Of a stretch of 64,000 bases of DNA, positions 52,173-61,351 are shown one piece after another. Origin of the DNA: JAFKFI01 sp963795435. Its GTDB lineage: Bacteria; Pseudomonadota; Alphaproteobacteria; Acetobacterales; Acetobacteraceae. Where the stretch lies: NCBI GenBank assembly GCA_963795435.1, contig CAWCHV010000009.1, forward strand, positions 496,001-560,000, read 5' to 3'. A program made the position numbers and the translations under genes. The notes beneath the pieces were generated by a model. That model saw only the letters and a program-made list of their open reading frames with translations. It was not told where the DNA came from and searched no databases. The stretch's first letter is position 1. The number at the start of each line of letters is the position of its first letter.

Positions 52173-52651
52173 GATTCTTCCTCGCGCTGCTGCTCCTGGC
52201 TGCCGGTGTAGTGCCGGCGCACGCGGAGGCGCCGCGACAGGCCGCGCTGTTTCCGGTCGAGTTCGTCGATACCAGCCCCGAGGCGCCGACGCCGGCCGAA
52301 TTGGCGCGCGTCAAGGCGCTCGGCGCGCAGTTGCGCGACCTCCTCGAGAAATCCGGGCGATACGCCTTCGTCGACACCACGCCGATCGCCGCCGAAGCTG
52401 CCTCGCGCGATTTGTGGAATTGCGACGGGTGCGAGACGGCGCTTGCCAAGAAAGCCGGCGCGCAGGTCTCGGTGGTGGCCTGGGTGCAGAAGGTCTCGGA
52501 CCTGATCCTCAACATCAACGCGGTGATTCGCGACGCGAACACCGGCAAGCCAGTCGCCGCCGGCAGCGTCGACATCCGCGGCAACACCGACGAGACCTGG
52601 AGCCGAGGCCTGCGCTACCTCGTGCAGAACCGGCTGCTACCCGCGCGATAA
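52169..52651 (+). CDS. exported DUF2380-type protein
   Basis: 160 residues. Signal peptide (FFLALLLLAAGVVPAHA), then a domain matching, from memory, DUF2380 proteins: AALFPVEFVDTSPE, LWNCDGCETALAKKAGAQVSVVAWVQKVSDLILNIN and TDETWSRGLRYLVQNRLL. GTG start overlaps the carboxyltransferase stop by 4 bases. Periplasmic, unknown role. Its 3' end overlaps the convergent CoA-transferase by 15 bp. Confidence 0.85.
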   Translation: MRFFLALLLLAAGVVPAHAEAPRQAALFPVEFVDTSPEAPTPAELARVKALGAQLRDLLEKSGRYAFVDTTPIAAEAASRDLWNCDGCETALAKKAGAQVSVVAWVQKVSDLILNINAVIRDANTGKPVAAGSVDIRGNTDETWSRGLRYLVQNRLLPAR

Positions 52652-53773
52652 CCGACCCACGAACTCCGCATTGGCCTCTGCGAGCCTCGGTGCCCCATGC
52701 CCGATCCTCGGCCGCACGCCGTCGAACGAAAGCGGCAGCGCGGTGAGCGAATAATCCTCGCCGGGCACCTCCTGGCGCATCCCGAGCGCTTGCACATGCG
52801 GTTCCGCCAGCGCCTCCGGCAGCGAGTTGATCGGCGCGCAAGGCACCCCCGCCGCCTCGAATTGCGCGATCCACTGCGCGCGCGGCCGCGTGCGCAGGAT
52901 GGCGTTCATCTCGCCCACCAGCGCGGATTTGTTGTCCATCCGCTTGCGGTTGGTGACGTAGCGCGGATCGGCGGCCCAGTCCAGCCGCTGCATCTCCATC
53001 GCCAGCCGCGCGAACAGCCGGTCATTGCCGCAGCAGATGAGGAACGGCCCGTCGGCCGCGTCGAACGCCTCGTAGGGCACCAGGTCGGGATGGCCCGACG
53101 CATGGCGCGGCGGCATCTTTCCCTCGTTCACCCAAGCCTCGGATTTCTGCGCCGACCACACGAGCGCCGTTTCCAGCAGCGAGGCGTTCACCACCCCGCC
53201 GCGCCCCGTCACGCTGCGCCGTTGCAGCATCGCCAGCGCGCCGATCACCGTCCACATCCCGGCGCCCTGGTCGCACGCCGCGACGCCGAGCCGCATCGGC
53301 GGATCGTCGGGGCCGCCATTGATGCTGGAGAGGCCGGAGAACGCCTGCACCAGAGGCTCGTAGCCGGGGCGGCGCGCCATCGGCCCGACATGCCCGAACG
53401 CCGACAGTTCGCAAAAGATCAGCCGCGGATGCCGCCCGCATAATTCCGCGCCGCCGATGCCGAACAACTCCGCGACACCCGGACGCAGATTGTGGATTAG
53501 GATGTCGGCCGTCGCGGCGAGCTTCTCGAAGGCGGCGAGCCCGTCCGCGCTTTTCATGTCGAGCGCGATCGAGCGCTTGCCGCGATTGAAGATCGCGAAG
53601 GTGAGCGAATCGTCGTGGCGAAACGCGCGGCCCATCCGCCGCGCGTCGTCGCCGCCCTCGACGCGCTCGATCTTCAGGACCTCGGCGCCGAGATCGGCGA
53701 AGATGGAGCCCGCGAAGGGCGCCGCCAGCACCTGGCCAAGCTCCAGCACGCGGACCCCTTGCAGGATGCCCAT
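52637..53773 (-). CDS. family III CoA-transferase (CaiB/BaiF)
   Basis: 378 residues. N-terminal LQGVRVLELGQVLAAPFAGSIFADLGAEVLKIE, RPGYEPLVQAFSGLSSING and FLICCGNDRLFARLA are typical. At the site of the catalytic Asp the sequence reads ASLLETA, with Glu in place of Asp. ATG 53773 has GGAGGA upstream. It moves CoA between organic acids and shares an operon with the SMP-30 gene (20 bp gap). Confidence 0.92.
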   Translation of the reverse strand: MGILQGVRVLELGQVLAAPFAGSIFADLGAEVLKIERVEGGDDARRMGRAFRHDDSLTFAIFNRGKRSIALDMKSADGLAAFEKLAATADILIHNLRPGVAELFGIGGAELCGRHPRLIFCELSAFGHVGPMARRPGYEPLVQAFSGLSSINGGPDDPPMRLGVAACDQGAGMWTVIGALAMLQRRSVTGRGGVVNASLLETALVWSAQKSEAWVNEGKMPPRHASGHPDLVPYEAFDAADGPFLICCGNDRLFARLAMEMQRLDWAADPRYVTNRKRMDNKSALVGEMNAILRTRPRAQWIAQFEAAGVPCAPINSLPEALAEPHVQALGMRQEVPGEDYSLTALPLSFDGVRPRIGHGAPRLAEANAEFVGRLSRG

Positions 53774-53793
53774 TGGTGAGGATCCTCCGCCGC

Positions 53794-54642
53794 TCACGGC
53801 CACCCGTCGCCCGCCACCTCGACGCGCGCGATTTCGATGCGGCCCTGCTTCGCGTCGCGCGATTCGGGGCCGCGCACCGCGCTCGTGCAGAGGAACAGCG
53901 TGCGCCGGTCCGCGCCTCCGAGCGCGCAGGCGTACACCGCGCGCCCCTCTGCCACGCTCACCGTCTGCGCGATGCGGCCGCCATCCAGCACGCGCAGCGC
54001 CTGGTTGGCGCGCGCGTGCGCCACCCACACGGCACCCTCGGCGTCGAGGCAGATGCCGTCCGGCACCACGCCGGGCAGTTCGGCGAACACGCGGCGGCCG
54101 GAGAGCGTGCCATCCTCGGCGATGTCGAACCAGGTCAGCCGGTTGGCGTAGCTCTCGGCGGCGATCAGCGCGCCGCCATCCGGCGTGACCACCATGCCGT
54201 TGGGAAAATCGAGCCCGTCGGCGGCGAGCGTGCAGGCGCCGCCCGGGTCGACGCGCACGATGCCGGCCGGCTGACGCTGGGCGCCGGCGAACATGTTGAA
54301 CCCGAAATTGCCGACCCAGGCGCGTCCGTGCGCGTCCGTCACCATGTCGTTGCACGGTCCCGCCGCGAGCGCCGACAGGTCGGCGTACGGTCGCAGCGCG
54401 CCGTCATCCATCCGCAGCAGGCGCCGGTCGTTCATCGAGACGACGAGCAGCTTGTTGTCGGCGGTCCAGCCGAGCCCGGATGGCCGCTCGGCGACCTCGG
54501 CGATCAGCTCCGCGCGGCCCGACAGATCGAGGGCGCGTACGACACCGCCGAATATGTCGGAGAACCACAATTTCCCATCGTGCCAGCGTGGGCCTTCGGG
54601 GAAGGCCAAGCCATCCAGCAGCGTTTCGACTTTCGCGCTCAT
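53794..54642 (-). CDS. SMP-30/gluconolactonase/LRE family protein
   Basis: 282-residue six-bladed beta-propeller with family signatures: FPEGPRWHDGKLWFSDI, RPSGLGWTADNKLLVVSM, GPCNDMVTDAHGRAWVGN, FPNGMVVTPDG and VPDGICLDAEGAVWVAH. The metal site uses conserved Glu, Asn and Asp in these blocks. Probably a calcium- or zinc-dependent lactone hydrolase in the cytoplasm; the CoA-transferase downstream suggests the opened acid is then activated. Confidence 0.93.
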   Translation of the reverse strand: MSAKVETLLDGLAFPEGPRWHDGKLWFSDIFGGVVRALDLSGRAELIAEVAERPSGLGWTADNKLLVVSMNDRRLLRMDDGALRPYADLSALAAGPCNDMVTDAHGRAWVGNFGFNMFAGAQRQPAGIVRVDPGGACTLAADGLDFPNGMVVTPDGGALIAAESYANRLTWFDIAEDGTLSGRRVFAELPGVVPDGICLDAEGAVWVAHARANQALRVLDGGRIAQTVSVAEGRAVYACALGGADRRTLFLCTSAVRGPESRDAKQGRIEIARVEVAGDGWP

Positions 54643-54679
54643 CCGAGAACTCCGATACCCGCGACGGGTGCGTGCGAGC

Positions 54680-55261
54680 CTATGGCCGGCGATCGGGATA
54701 GTCGATGACCCGCACCTCGTCGGTCGTTGGGTCTAGCACGGCGCAACTGAGTTGCCGCCCATTGCGATGGTCGCGGGCGTCGCCGGCGGACCCCGGGTTG
54801 ATGACCAGCGGGCGCCCCACACGCTTGACGATCTGCGAGTGCGTATGGCCGTACAGCACGAAGTCCGCTTCCACCTGGGCGAAGCGCTGCAATGTCGGGC
54901 TGTCGGGATAGACGTACTCGCCGTGCTGCCAAGGCGTGGAATGGACCATCAGCAGCGTCTTGCCGGCGAAGCTGAGTTCGCGGCGGTAGGGCTGCTCCGC
55001 CAGCCACGCCATGTGCGACGGGTCGATCCAGTCCGCCTGCCGGGCGCGGACGCCGTGGGGGGCGAAGAAATCGTCCTCGTGGTTCCCCAGGATCACATGC
55101 GCGCCACGTTCGCGCAGCAGCGCCACGACCTCATTCGAGAAGCGGTACTGGAAGATGGCGTCGCCGAGGCACAGCAGCTCGTCGACGTCCCCCATCGCTT
55201 CCAGCGCCTGCTCCAGCCCGTAGATGTTGCAGTGGATGTCGGAGACGATGCCGATTTTCAA
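54680..55261 (-). CDS. metallophosphoesterase (YfcE/MJ0936-like)
   Basis: 193 residues with all dinuclear metal motifs: DIH near residue 8, LGDA, GNHED, MVHSTPW and GHTHSQ, followed by NPGSAGDAR. Size and order fit YfcE-type phosphodiesterases acting on small phosphodiesters. It is 37 bp upstream of the SMP-30 gene on the same strand, but no functional link is evident. Confidence 0.94.
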   Translation of the reverse strand: MKIGIVSDIHCNIYGLEQALEAMGDVDELLCLGDAIFQYRFSNEVVALLRERGAHVILGNHEDDFFAPHGVRARQADWIDPSHMAWLAEQPYRRELSFAGKTLLMVHSTPWQHGEYVYPDSPTLQRFAQVEADFVLYGHTHSQIVKRVGRPLVINPGSAGDARDHRNGRQLSCAVLDPTTDEVRVIDYPDRRP

Positions 55262-55342
55262 ACGCGCTTCCCGTCGGTGCTGTCGTGCGGATCGATCAAG
55301 CTTAGATACCCGCCGGTAGAGATCAATCCCGGCTGGAACATA

Positions 55343-56590
55343 TCAGGCACGCAGCGGCCGGCGGAGCGCCCAGAACGCGATGCAGCCCGTCGCGTAGGCC
55401 GCGATCGAGAGCCCGAATGCCACGTGGTAGCTCCCCGTGAGGTCGAACACGAACCCCGCCGCCCAGGCGCCGACGGCCGAGCCGATGCCGGTTCCCACGG
55501 TGATAACGCCGAGAATCGTGCCGAGCCTTGGGCCGGGGAACAGATCGGCCGTCTTGGCCGTGATGGTCGGTCCGCGCGCGCCCCAGGTCAGGCCGAAGAA
55601 GCAGGCGTGCAGCCAGAGCAGCCAGGTGTCGCCGGGGCCGGTGATGAACAGCGCGAACACCACGCCGAGGATGGAGACCCCGTATGCGATGATCGCCGAG
55701 AGCTCGCGGCCGATATAGTCCGAACTCGTGCCGGTCAGGATGATGCCGGGAATGGCGAGAAAGCTGCCCATGCCGAGCACGCCCGCCGCGTACAGCCGGT
55801 CGAAGCCCTGATCGACGGCGAATGCGAGCTGGTGCAGCGAGACCAGGAAGCTGCCGAGGCCGGTGCAGAGATACACGATGAACAGCAGCCAGAACTGCGG
55901 CGTGCGCATCGCCTCGCCCAACGTCCAGTTCTCCCGCGGCGCGGCGATCGGAGCCGAGCTCGGTGCCAGGGGCGCTTGCACGGTGTCGGTCGCGGGACGA
56001 TCGGCGCCGCGAAACAGCATGGCGAGGGGCAGCACGAGCAACCCCATCAGCGCGCCCTGCGCCAGATACGCCTCACGCCAGCCGAGCCCGGCAATGAGCA
56101 GCTGCGCGCCCGGCGCCGAGATCGCCCGTCCGGCGCCGTTCGCCGATTGCAGCACCGCGACGGCCATGCCGCGACGGCGCACGAAATGCCGCGAGATCAG
56201 CGGCGCGAACACCACCATGCCGAGGCAGTTGGCACCCACCGTCATCACCACGCCGTATAGCAGGATCACGTGCCACAGCGCCGTGGCGAAGGCGCTGCCG
56301 ACCAGCCCGAGCGTGAGCAACGCGCCACCGAGCAGCACCAGACGGCGCGAGCCCAGCCGGTCCACCAGCGCGCCGACCAGCGGCGAGCTCAATCCGCTGA
56401 CGAGCTGCGAGACCGAGTAGGCGACGGAGCTTTCCGCACGGCTCCACGCGAACACCTGGATGAACGACACCAGGAACACGGTGTAGGAGTGCATCATCCC
56501 AGCGCTGATCGCGAACGTCGCGAAGGAGGCCGCGAGAATGATCCAGATGTTCAGGCGCGGACGGCTTGTGGGCTGCAGGCTGGACGGCAT
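55343..56590 (-). CDS. MFS transporter (monocarboxylate/OFA-like)
   Basis: 415 residues, 12 helices; GALVDRLGSRRLVLLGG loop, APLISRHFVRRRGMAVAVLQSANGAGRAISAP, and GFVFDLTGSYHVAFGLSI at the end. It is of the same general type as the transporter at 38571. ATG 56590 chosen; the upstream extension of the frame is shadow of the divergent VOC gene. Likely carries an organic acid used by the adjacent catabolic genes. Confidence 0.92.
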   Translation of the reverse strand: MPSSLQPTSRPRLNIWIILAASFATFAISAGMMHSYTVFLVSFIQVFAWSRAESSVAYSVSQLVSGLSSPLVGALVDRLGSRRLVLLGGALLTLGLVGSAFATALWHVILLYGVVMTVGANCLGMVVFAPLISRHFVRRRGMAVAVLQSANGAGRAISAPGAQLLIAGLGWREAYLAQGALMGLLVLPLAMLFRGADRPATDTVQAPLAPSSAPIAAPRENWTLGEAMRTPQFWLLFIVYLCTGLGSFLVSLHQLAFAVDQGFDRLYAAGVLGMGSFLAIPGIILTGTSSDYIGRELSAIIAYGVSILGVVFALFITGPGDTWLLWLHACFFGLTWGARGPTITAKTADLFPGPRLGTILGVITVGTGIGSAVGAWAAGFVFDLTGSYHVAFGLSIAAYATGCIAFWALRRPLRA

Positions 56591-56713
56591 GGAAGCCTGA
56601 CTCGGTTTGCACCGCACCGTACCGGCGGCGGTGCGACGATGCAAACCAGAGACAGGCCACGAGGGATGTGTGATCCTCAGTGCTCGTATGCCGTCGAGCC
56701 GCGGGAGAAAAGC

Positions 56714-57496
56714 ATGACGCTGCGCCTGCGCCAGATCTGTCTCGTCGCACCCGAGCTGGAGCCCGCGGCCGCCGCGCTGCGCGACGTGCTCGGCATCGAG
56801 ATCAGCCATCGCGACGGCGCGGTCGGCAAGTACGGGCTGGTCAACGCGGTGCTGCCGGTCGGCCGTTGCTTTCTCGAAGTGGTGGCGCCCACGCGCGGGG
56901 GGACCGCGGCGGGTCGCTACCTCGAACGGCGCGGCGGCGCCGGCGGCTACATGGTGATCCTCGACTGCGACGACATCGCGCCGTGGCAGCAGCGGGTGAA
57001 CGCGCTCGGCGTGCGGGTCGCCAACGACCTCGACTATGAGGGGAAGTATCGCGGATTGCAGCTGCATCCGCGCGACACCGGCGGCACGCTGCTCGAGATC
57101 AACTGGACGCCGGGCGGCGCGTCGCTTGACGGACCGTACCATCCGGCCGGGCCGAACTGGCAATCGGCCATGCGCACCGGCGTCACCGAGAGCCTGCTCG
57201 GCGCCGAGATCCAGACGGAGAACCCGGCCGCGCTGGCCGCGCGCTGGGCGGAGATCCTCGACCGGCCGGTGCGCCACGAGCCCTCCGGCGTCGCCCGCAT
57301 AGACCTCGATCTCGGCTTTATCCGCTTCGTTGCGGCGACCGACGGGCGCGGCGAGGGGCTGTCGGGCATCGACATCCTGCCCGCCGACCGCGAGGCGATC
57401 CGCGCGGCCGCCTCGGCGCGCGGCGTGGTCGTGACCGAGGACATGGTAGCGGTGTGCGGAATGCGCGTCCGGCTGGCGCCCGAGCGCGCCGCATAG
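56714..57496 (+). CDS. VOC family protein (glyoxalase-like domain)
   Basis: 260 residues, two beta-alpha-beta-beta-beta repeats: LRLRQICLVAPELEPAAAALRDVLGI at the N-terminus, HPRDTGGTLLEINW as the likely metal-binding strand, and a second domain from about 150 (ESLLGAEIQTENPAALAARWAEIL). RBS gggag. Such proteins can be dioxygenases, epimerases or resistance proteins; the activity is not determined. The binding-protein gene follows 67 bp later. Confidence 0.88.
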   Translation: MTLRLRQICLVAPELEPAAAALRDVLGIEISHRDGAVGKYGLVNAVLPVGRCFLEVVAPTRGGTAAGRYLERRGGAGGYMVILDCDDIAPWQQRVNALGVRVANDLDYEGKYRGLQLHPRDTGGTLLEINWTPGGASLDGPYHPAGPNWQSAMRTGVTESLLGAEIQTENPAALAARWAEILDRPVRHEPSGVARIDLDLGFIRFVAATDGRGEGLSGIDILPADREAIRAAASARGVVVTEDMVAVCGMRVRLAPERAA

Positions 57497-57563
57497 CTTG
57501 ACGGCGGCGTGATGAAACGTGTCAGGATCGCGCCGCCGCGCCAACCCCAGCCAGGACGGAACC

Positions 57564-59156
57564 ATGATGAAGCGACGCACGCTCCTCCAGACGGCCGGCG
57601 CGGGCGCGGCCGTGCTCGCCGCCCCGCGCCTCGCGCGAGCGCAGAAGGAACGCGTCCTCAAGTTCATCCCGCAATCGGATCTGACGGTGCTCGATCCGAT
57701 CTGGACCACCGCCTACGTCACGCGCAATCACGGCTACATGATCTTCGACACGCTGTTCGGCACTGATGGCGCGCTGCGGCCGTCGCCGCAGATGGCGGAG
57801 GGCCTCACCGTCGAAAATGACGGCAAGCTGGCGCGCATCGTGCTGCGCGACGGGCTCAAATGGCATGACGGCGAGCGCGTGCTCGCGCGCGACTGCGTCG
57901 CCAGCATCGAGCGTTGGGCCAAGCGCGATGCGTTCGGTCAGACGCTCGTGGCCTATACCGACGAGCTGAGCGCGCCCGATGACAAGACCATCCAGTTCCG
58001 CCTCAAGAAGCCCTTCGTCTTGCTGCCGACCGCACTCGGCAAGTCGCCGACCAACTTCCCCGCGATGATGCCGGAGCGGCTGGCCAAGACCGACGCCTTC
58101 AAGCAAGTCACCGAGATGGTCGGCAGCGGCCCGTATCGTTTCAACGCGAAGGAACGTGTGCCAGGGCACCTCATCGTTTACGAGCGGTTCGCCGACTACA
58201 AGCCGCGCGAGGGTGGCACGCCAGTATGGACGGCGGGACCGAAGATCGTGAATTTCGATCGTGTCGAATGGCAGATCATCCAGGACCCCGCCACCGCCGC
58301 CGCCGCGCTCGAGAGCAACGAGGTCGATTGGTGGGAGAACCCCACCGGCGATCTGCTGCCGCTGCTGCGCCGCAACGGCCATATCAAGGTGGAGATCCAG
58401 GACCCGACGGGCCTGATGGGCTGCATGAGGCTCAACCACCTCACCGCGCCGTTCAACAATCCGGCGATCCGCCGCGCGCTGCTCAAGGCGGTGAGCCAGG
58501 AAGACTTCACCATCGCGGTCGCAGGCGACGATCCGAAGATGCGTCACGTCCCGACCGGCCTGTTCTGCCCCGGCACGCCGATGGCGACCGACGCGGGCCT
58601 CGACGTGTTCCGCGGCAAGCGCGATTACGACGCGGTGAAGAAGGAGATCGCCGCCGCCGGCTACAAGGGAGAGAAAGTCGTGCTGCTGGCGGCGACCGAT
58701 TTCCCGGTGCTCAAGGCGCTGGCCGACGTGTGCGCCGATACGATGCAGAAGGCCGGGTTGAACGTGGATTATCAGGCGATGGATTGGGGCTCCGTCGTGC
58801 AGCGCCGCGCCAAGAAGGATCCCACGGATCAGGGCGGCTGGAGCGTCTTCAACACGTTCTGGGCGGGGCTCGACCAGTTCAACCCCGTGGGTCACGCCTT
58901 CCTGCGCGGCCAGGGCGAGGCTGGCGGTCAGCCCGGCTGGCCGTCGAGCCCGCGCATCGAGGAGTTGCGCACACAATGGCTCGACGCGCCGGATGTCGCT
59001 GCGCAGACGAAGATCGCCGAGGAGCTGCAGTTGCAGGCGCTGATCGACGTGCCCTACGTGCCGCTCGGACAAGTGCTGATCGCGACGGGCTATCGCGATT
59101 CGCTGGCCGGCGTGCTGAACGGGTTCGTGCTGTTCTGGAACGTGAAGCGGGTGTGA
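57564..59156 (+). CDS. ABC transporter substrate-binding protein (family 5, peptide/nickel type)
   Basis: 530 residues. A Tat-like signal (MKRRTLLQTAGAGAAVLAAPRLARA) is followed by a family-5 periplasmic binding fold (LKFIPQSDLTVLDPIWTTAYVTRNHGYMIFDTLF; MVGSGPYRF; LNHLTAPFNNPAIRRALLKAVSQ). ATG 57564 follows aggacgg. No permease or ATPase is adjacent. Given the catabolic operon on the other strand it may bind an organic substrate rather than peptides. Confidence 0.93.
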   Translation: MMKRRTLLQTAGAGAAVLAAPRLARAQKERVLKFIPQSDLTVLDPIWTTAYVTRNHGYMIFDTLFGTDGALRPSPQMAEGLTVENDGKLARIVLRDGLKWHDGERVLARDCVASIERWAKRDAFGQTLVAYTDELSAPDDKTIQFRLKKPFVLLPTALGKSPTNFPAMMPERLAKTDAFKQVTEMVGSGPYRFNAKERVPGHLIVYERFADYKPREGGTPVWTAGPKIVNFDRVEWQIIQDPATAAAALESNEVDWWENPTGDLLPLLRRNGHIKVEIQDPTGLMGCMRLNHLTAPFNNPAIRRALLKAVSQEDFTIAVAGDDPKMRHVPTGLFCPGTPMATDAGLDVFRGKRDYDAVKKEIAAAGYKGEKVVLLAATDFPVLKALADVCADTMQKAGLNVDYQAMDWGSVVQRRAKKDPTDQGGWSVFNTFWAGLDQFNPVGHAFLRGQGEAGGQPGWPSSPRIEELRTQWLDAPDVAAQTKIAEELQLQALIDVPYVPLGQVLIATGYRDSLAGVLNGFVLFWNVKRV

Positions 59157-59180
59157 CTCTCTGGCTAACTCGTGACCGAT

Positions 59181-59951
59181 CTACCGCCAGCCGCCGCCGC
59201 CGTTCACATACACCGTGTCCGCCGTCATGAACTGGCAGGCGTCGGAGCACATGAACAGCACCAATTCGCCGATCTCCTCGGGCTCGCCGAAGCGCTTCAT
59301 CGGCACGTCGTCGCGGAATCGCTGGACCACCTCGGGCGCGGTCTGCGCGGCGGCCTGGAACGGCGTGTTGATCGGGCCGGGCGAGACCGACAGGCAACGG
59401 ATGCCGCGATCGGCGAATTCGCGCGCGACGCCGAGCGTCATGGTCAGCACCGCCCCTTTTGCCGAGGCGTAGTGCACCGAGGTGCCCGGGCCGCCGCGCT
59501 TGTGCGACATGCTGGCGACGTTGACGATCACGCCGTGCCTGTTCTCCAGCATGTGCGGCAGGATTGCCTGCATCCCATAGAACACGCCTTTCACGTTGAG
59601 GTCGAAGGTCTTGTCGAACAGCGCGTCGTCGATCTCCAGGAACTTCGACCGGCGGAGCGCCGCGCCGGCCGAGTTGAACTCGAAATGCACCGTGCCGAAC
59701 TCGTCGATGGCGCGGCGCACCATGTCCGTCACCTGCTCGCGCGAGGTCACGTCGGTCGGCACCACGAGCGACTTGGCGCCGAGCTGCACCACCTGCTCGC
59801 CGGTGCGGCGCGCGCCGTCGGCGTCGATGTCGGCGGAGACCACGTTGGCGCCCTCGCGCGCGAAGATCAGCGCCGTCGCGCGGCCGATGCCGCTCGCAGC
59901 ACCGGTGATGATGACGGTCTTGCCGCGGAAATAGTCTGGTGTCTTGGCCAT
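59181..59951 (-). CDS. SDR family oxidoreductase
   Basis: 256 residues. TGAASGIG (16-23), acidic D41 for NAD, NSAG (93-96), catalytic Y161-K165 (YASAK) and SPGPINTPF. It is the last gene of a five-gene minus-strand operon; the gap to the SDR upstream is 26 bp. With its neighbours it probably oxidises a hydroxyacyl intermediate. Confidence 0.94.
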   Translation of the reverse strand: MAKTPDYFRGKTVIITGAASGIGRATALIFAREGANVVSADIDADGARRTGEQVVQLGAKSLVVPTDVTSREQVTDMVRRAIDEFGTVHFEFNSAGAALRRSKFLEIDDALFDKTFDLNVKGVFYGMQAILPHMLENRHGVIVNVASMSHKRGGPGTSVHYASAKGAVLTMTLGVAREFADRGIRCLSVSPGPINTPFQAAAQTAPEVVQRFRDDVPMKRFGEPEEIGELVLFMCSDACQFMTADTVYVNGGGGWR

Positions 59952-59977
59952 CGTGCTCTCCTTGTCAGCCCCCTGGG

Positions 59978-60730
59978 TCAGCCAACGTAGGTGCCGCCGT
60001 TCACGTCAATCAGCGCGCCGGACATGTAGCTCGCGGCGGGCGTGCAGAGGAAGGCGATCACCCATGCCAGTTCCTCGGGCCTGCCCATGCGCCGCATCGG
60101 CAGTTGCGGAGCGAGATTGAAGCCGGTCGTCATCGGTGTCTGCACCGGCCCCGGCGCCACGCCGTTCACCAGCACGCCGCGCGCCACCGCATTGCGCGAC
60201 AGCAATCTTATCAGAGCGTGTACCGCGCCCTTGGACGCGGAGTAGTCCGGCGGCGTCTTGGGAGAAGTGCCGCCGGTGCGACCGGCGACGGAGCCGATCA
60301 GCACGATCGAGCCGCCGCCGTGATCCGCCATGTGATCGATCGCGGCGGTCGCGAGTTGCAGCGGGACGCGCACGTTGACGTCCATCACGCGATGGAAGCG
60401 ATCGCGCCAGTTCTGGTCCTCGCGCCACGGCCGGCCGTCGAGGATCGCCGCGCAATGCGCCAGCGCGTGCAGCCGGTCGCCGGCGAGGAGTTGGGCGAGA
60501 AACGCATCATCGGTGAGGTCGCCCTGCATCTCGGTGCACGACACGCCGAACGCTTCCACCTCGGCGCGCGCGTCGCCCAGCGGCGCGCGATCGGTGATCA
60601 CCACATCCGCGCCGAGTTGGGCGAGAACGCTGGCGGTCGCGCGCCCGATGCCGCTGGCCGCGCCCGTCACCAGCGCCCGCCGTCCTTGCATGTTGAGCGC
60701 GGCCGGCAGCGGTGGTGTCGCGGTTGCCAT
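59978..60730 (-). CDS. SDR family oxidoreductase
   Basis: 250 residues. TGAASGIG (22-29), ITDRAP for cofactor choice, HCAA in place of NNAG, catalytic Y163-K167 (YSASK) and APGPVQTPM. ATG 60730 begins 2 bp after the upstream gene's stop. It is a second, divergent SDR in the same operon, perhaps acting on a different step. Confidence 0.94.
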   Translation of the reverse strand: MATATPPLPAALNMQGRRALVTGAASGIGRATASVLAQLGADVVITDRAPLGDARAEVEAFGVSCTEMQGDLTDDAFLAQLLAGDRLHALAHCAAILDGRPWREDQNWRDRFHRVMDVNVRVPLQLATAAIDHMADHGGGSIVLIGSVAGRTGGTSPKTPPDYSASKGAVHALIRLLSRNAVARGVLVNGVAPGPVQTPMTTGFNLAPQLPMRRMGRPEELAWVIAFLCTPAASYMSGALIDVNGGTYVG

Positions 60731-60732
60731 CG

Positions 60733-61344
60733 TCAGCTTCCTCCTCGCGCCAGCTTTTGCTCGACGAACTCCAGCCGGTCCTGGCCCCAGAAGATCTCGT
60801 CGCCGATCACGTAGGTGGGCGCGCCGAACACGCCGCGCGCGAGGGCGGCTTCGGTGTCCGCCTTCCGCTGCGCGAGCCATCGCGGATCGGCGCCGAGCCG
60901 CGTCACCGCATCGGCGTCGAGGCCGACATCGCGGATCAGTTCCGAGAGCGTCGCGGGGTCGCCGGTGTCCTGCTCCTCCTGCCACAGCGCCCGCAGCACG
61001 CGATACGCGAGCTTGATCGCCGGCGTGTCGCCGATCGTCTCGCGAACGGCGATCACGCAGCACGCCGCCGGCAGTTCGTTCGCCGGGAAATGCTTTGGCT
61101 GGATGTGGATCGGCTCGCCGAGACGCTCGCGCCAGCGTCGCAGCTCCACCAGCCGGTACGCCTGCCGCTGCGGTGCGCGTTTAGGCAGCGGCAATCCGCC
61201 GGACGCCGGGAAGATGGCGGAGAAATCCACCGGCCAGATGCGGATGCTGGCGCCGTGTTTGGCCGCCATCGCCTCGATGCGCGCGGCGCCGAGATGGGTC
61301 CACGGCGAGTTGAGCGAGGCGTAGTAGTCGATGTGCTGCGGCAT
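60733..61344 (-). CDS. 2-hydroxychromene-2-carboxylate isomerase-like protein (DsbA/kappa-GST fold)
   Basis: 203 residues. YYASLNSPWTHLGAARIEAMAAKHG carries the active-site serine region (SPW in place of the CxxC of DsbA); FGAPTYVIGDEIFWGQDRLEFVEQ is the conserved cis-proline and C-terminal block. The named activity is a glutathione-dependent step of naphthalene breakdown, but the family is wider. In this operon it may isomerise a ring-derived intermediate. It is 7 bp from the enoyl-CoA hydratase gene. Confidence 0.9.
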   Translation of the reverse strand: MPQHIDYYASLNSPWTHLGAARIEAMAAKHGASIRIWPVDFSAIFPASGGLPLPKRAPQRQAYRLVELRRWRERLGEPIHIQPKHFPANELPAACCVIAVRETIGDTPAIKLAYRVLRALWQEEQDTGDPATLSELIRDVGLDADAVTRLGADPRWLAQRKADTEAALARGVFGAPTYVIGDEIFWGQDRLEFVEQKLARGGS

Positions 61345-61351
61345 CGGGCGC

